Origin: Burkholderiaceae bacterium
GTDB lineage: Bacteria > Pseudomonadota > Gammaproteobacteria > Burkholderiales > Burkholderiaceae_C
Length of the DNA: 7,416 nt
Assembly: GCA_023268425.1 (NCBI GenBank)
Contig: JALRFN010000109.1
Location: 1-7,416, forward strand
Direction of reading: 5' to 3'
Shown in pieces: positions 5,830 through 7,416 of this stretch. Each line of letters opens with the position of its first letter. Position 1 is the first letter of the stretch. The position numbers were made by a program, and so were the translations under genes. Below the pieces are notes generated by a model. It was not told the origin of the DNA. It saw nothing but the letters and a program-made list of their open reading frames with translations, and did no database searches.

Positions 5830-6564
5830 TCAGTGCTTGGTCGCTTCCGCTGCCGATGCCGCTGGCACCGGCATGCGCCCGATGTTGTTCAAGGACATCA
5901 GGTGCGCGTAGATCAAGCCCATGGCACCGTTGCTGACCAATTCATGCGCCACCTCAGGCGTGATGGCCTTCAAGGCCTCTTCCTTGACCACCATGAAACC
6001 AGACAAATTGCGTTCTTCACCTGCTGGCGATTTGAGGCTGACGTTGGAGGGCTCCAACAAGTTCAACTCCAACAAGCGCTTGCAAAAACGCTGGGTCAAT
6101 TCAGCCTGTTGGTGGTAGTCCGACAACAAGCCCAAGACTTGCTCCATCAACGGGGTTTGCTCTTGGCCCTCGACAAACAAAGGCTCGCCTTCGTCGACGC
6201 TGAAACGACCACTGGCTTCGTCGAAACACACCATTTCGCGACCGTCTTCTTGCATGCCCGGCACAAAGGGATACCGGCGTACAAACGCGGGCACGTAATC
6301 CGCGCTCCAGCGGCCCTCTGACGTCACAAAGGCGTTGACGCCATCGGCCAAGCCCAGCAACAGCAAGGGCATGATCTGCTCGTCTTTGGCTTTGACGAAC
6401 ACGATGGGGTAGTGCTTGAGCGCCAGGGCAAACTCGGCCACCAAAACCGGCACGGAATTGACGTGCTTGGCAAAACCGAAGTCTGAGCTGCGCTTGTATT
6501 TCAGGTCTTTGTGAACTTCGCTGTTCAAGGGAACAATGCGCTCGTAAAACATCATCGTTGACAT
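5830..6564 (-). CDS. SapC family protein
   Basis: A 244-residue protein that fits the SapC family (named after a protein linked to the Campylobacter fetus surface layer; molecular function not known). Supporting features are the N-terminal VPL-x-x-E-x-H segment (11-18) with FAKHVNSVPVLVAEFALALKHYP (31-53), IVFVKAKD (54-61), the central WSADYVPAFVRRYPF (86-100), CFDEASGRF (113-121), and the C-terminal NLSGFMVVKEEAL (186-198). There is no signal peptide or membrane helix. The ATG at 6564 has AAGGAG eight bases upstream; the open frame continues upstream to 6849 but only as antisense of the neighbouring coding sequence. It is flanked by terminators on both sides, so it is probably monocistronic, and no S-layer or secretion genes are beside it. 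Family call from remembered motifs; moderately sure. Confidence 0.8.
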   Translation of the reverse strand: MSTMMFYERIVPLNSEVHKDLKYKRSSDFGFAKHVNSVPVLVAEFALALKHYPIVFVKAKDEQIMPLLLLGLADGVNAFVTSEGRWSADYVPAFVRRYPFVPGMQEDGREMVCFDEASGRFSVDEGEPLFVEGQEQTPLMEQVLGLLSDYHQQAELTQRFCKRLLELNLLEPSNVSLKSPAGEERNLSGFMVVKEEALKAITPEVAHELVSNGAMGLIYAHLMSLNNIGRMPVPAASAAEATKH

Positions 6565-6633
6565 CGGGGAAACTCCTTTTGGATTGACTGATTGTCGCAC
6601 GCTCGCGGGGTGTAAACACGGGGAAAAAGACGC

Positions 6634-6659
6634 AAAAAAGCGGCCGATGGGGCCGCTTT
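6634..6659 (-). terminator. Intrinsic terminator after the SDR gene
   Basis: A perfect nine-base stem, AAAGCGGCC with GGCCGCTTT (6651-6659 and 6637-6645), has a five-base loop and is followed on the minus strand by a T-run (6639-6634). It lies 23 bases after the SDR stop and separates that transcript from the SapC-family gene. The A-run on one side and the short T-run on the other make minus-strand termination the stronger direction. Confidence 0.93.
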
Positions 6660-6682
6660 CGGTTCCGATGCACACCAATGCG

Positions 6683-7416
6683 TCACATGGCCCGCAAGGC
6701 CTGCTTGAGTTGTTCACCCACATCAGGCCGCTTGGCGAAGGGATCGGGCGGGTTCTCCCCGGCCACGATGGCGTCGAAACGGCTTTGCGCGTTGCCCAGC
6801 GCGTGCGGGTGGCTGTAGATGTAGAAGCGGTTTTCAGCCATGGCATCAAACACGAAGTTGGCCACGTCTGTAGCCGAGACCTTGCCGCTGGTGACCGCTT
6901 TTTCGGTCATGGCCTCGCCGATGAGTTGGCTTTGCGTCTTGGCCTGGGCGGCCACCGCGTCGGGTTGGTTGCGCTCTGATTTGTGGATGTTGGTGGCCAC
7001 AAAGTAGGGGCACAAGACCGAGGCGCTGACTTGGTCGCTGACCAAGCGCAAATCGTTGAACAAGGTCTCCGTGAGGCTGACCACCGCGTGTTTGGACACG
7101 TTGTAAATGCCCATGTTGGGGGGCGTCAACAAACCCGCCATGCTGGCGGTGTTGACGATGTGACCTTGGTAGCTGGGGTCAGCCTTGGCGGCGGCCAACA
7201 TCATCGGGGTGAACAGGCGCACGCCGTGGATCACGCCCCAAACGTTCACACCCATGACCCATTCCCACTCGGCCACCGAGTTTTCCCAAACCAGACCACC
7301 GGAGCCAACACCCGCGTTGTTGAACACAAAGTGCGGCGCCCCAAAGCGCGCCTGCACTTGCTGCGCCAAGTCTTCCATTTGCGCCGCATTGGACACATCG
7401 ACACGCAGCGCCAACA
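6683..7416 (-). CDS. Short-chain dehydrogenase/reductase, C-terminal part (runs off the right edge)
   Basis: An NAD(P)-dependent oxidoreductase of the classical SDR family, lacking its start: the Rossmann TGxxxGxG motif must lie beyond the right edge. The visible 244 codons begin at the RVDVSN strand that usually binds the adenine side of the cofactor. Counting from the TTG leucine codon at 7412-7414, the fragment shows NNAG at 32-35, the structural Asn in NVWG (58), the catalytic Ser in NTASMAG (91), and the YxxxK pair in YNVSK (Tyr104, Lys108). The usual PG near 136 is PY here. The C-terminal part (about 145-243) is longer than in minimal SDRs. All catalytic residues seen are intact, so the visible part looks functional. 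The substrate cannot be inferred. The TTG is an internal codon, not a start. Confidence 0.93.
   Translation of the reverse strand, partial: LALRVDVSNAAQMEDLAQQVQARFGAPHFVFNNAGVGSGGLVWENSVAEWEWVMGVNVWGVIHGVRLFTPMMLAAAKADPSYQGHIVNTASMAGLLTPPNMGIYNVSKHAVVSLTETLFNDLRLVSDQVSASVLCPYFVATNIHKSERNQPDAVAAQAKTQSQLIGEAMTEKAVTSGKVSATDVANFVFDAMAENRFYIYSHPHALGNAQSRFDAIVAGENPPDPFAKRPDVGEQLKQALRAM

Noticed and set aside
3663..5936. A 757-codon open frame on the plus strand opposite tex
   Set aside because: It lies antisense to a complete, motif-rich Tex gene. Its translation is rich in His, Gln, Arg and Ala with no recognisable domain, as expected for an antisense frame in GC-rich DNA. It also runs through the sapC-gene terminator region.
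6611..6616. TTTACA as a -35 box for the SapC-family gene
   Set aside because: The only -10-like hexamer downstream on the minus strand (GACAAT) is about 14 bases away, too close for a normal promoter.
6565..6849. Upstream extension of the SapC-family gene by 95 codons
   Set aside because: It would cross a strong terminator and the 3' end of the SDR gene in another frame, while a good ribosome site sits before the ATG at 6564.
1..7416. Defence system, mobile element or CRISPR array
   Set aside because: No transposase, integrase, nuclease or toxin-antitoxin motifs, no regular repeats, and no composition break apart from small AT-rich promoter regions were seen.

Overview
The window looks like ordinary chromosome from a GC-rich betaproteobacterium, most likely Burkholderiales / Comamonadaceae. 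The protein types and the frequent CAA and TTG codons would suit a Limnohabitans- or Rhodoferax-like freshwater genus. That placement is inference from gene content and composition, not from a marker gene. I see no phage, transposon, CRISPR array, rRNA or tRNA.

Seven protein genes are supported; all but one read on the minus strand. From the left: (1) the 5' end of feoB (cut by the window edge) and the complete feoA, a ferrous-iron uptake operon. It has a clear promoter whose -10 box is overlapped by a near-perfect Fur box. (2) An HSL-type alpha/beta hydrolase (489-1448, minus). (3) Divergent from it, a small YegP/DUF1508 protein (1635-1976, plus) with an AT-rich upstream region containing small dyads and a textbook terminator. 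(4) Convergent with that, a patatin-like phospholipase gene (2300-3379, minus) that starts one base after the stop of (5) tex (3381-5747, minus), an S1-domain RNA-binding transcription accessory protein. These two form a tight, probably translationally coupled pair. (6) A SapC-family protein gene (5830-6564, minus) with its own terminator. (7) The C-terminal three quarters or so of a short-chain dehydrogenase/reductase (6683 to the right edge, minus), also with a strong terminator.

The genes fall into separate transcription units marked by terminators at 2011-2036 (plus), 5784-5808 (minus) and 6634-6659 (minus). Functionally they are iron import under Fur control, two unrelated serine hydrolases acting on esters or lipids, a transcription/RNA housekeeping factor, and two proteins whose substrates cannot be read from sequence. 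No common pathway is visible. The most useful second-look items are the Fur/-10 overlap, the tex-patatin coupling, the unexplained dyads before the hydrolase, yegP and tex, and the lone SapC gene. I did not find a convincing new multi-gene system.
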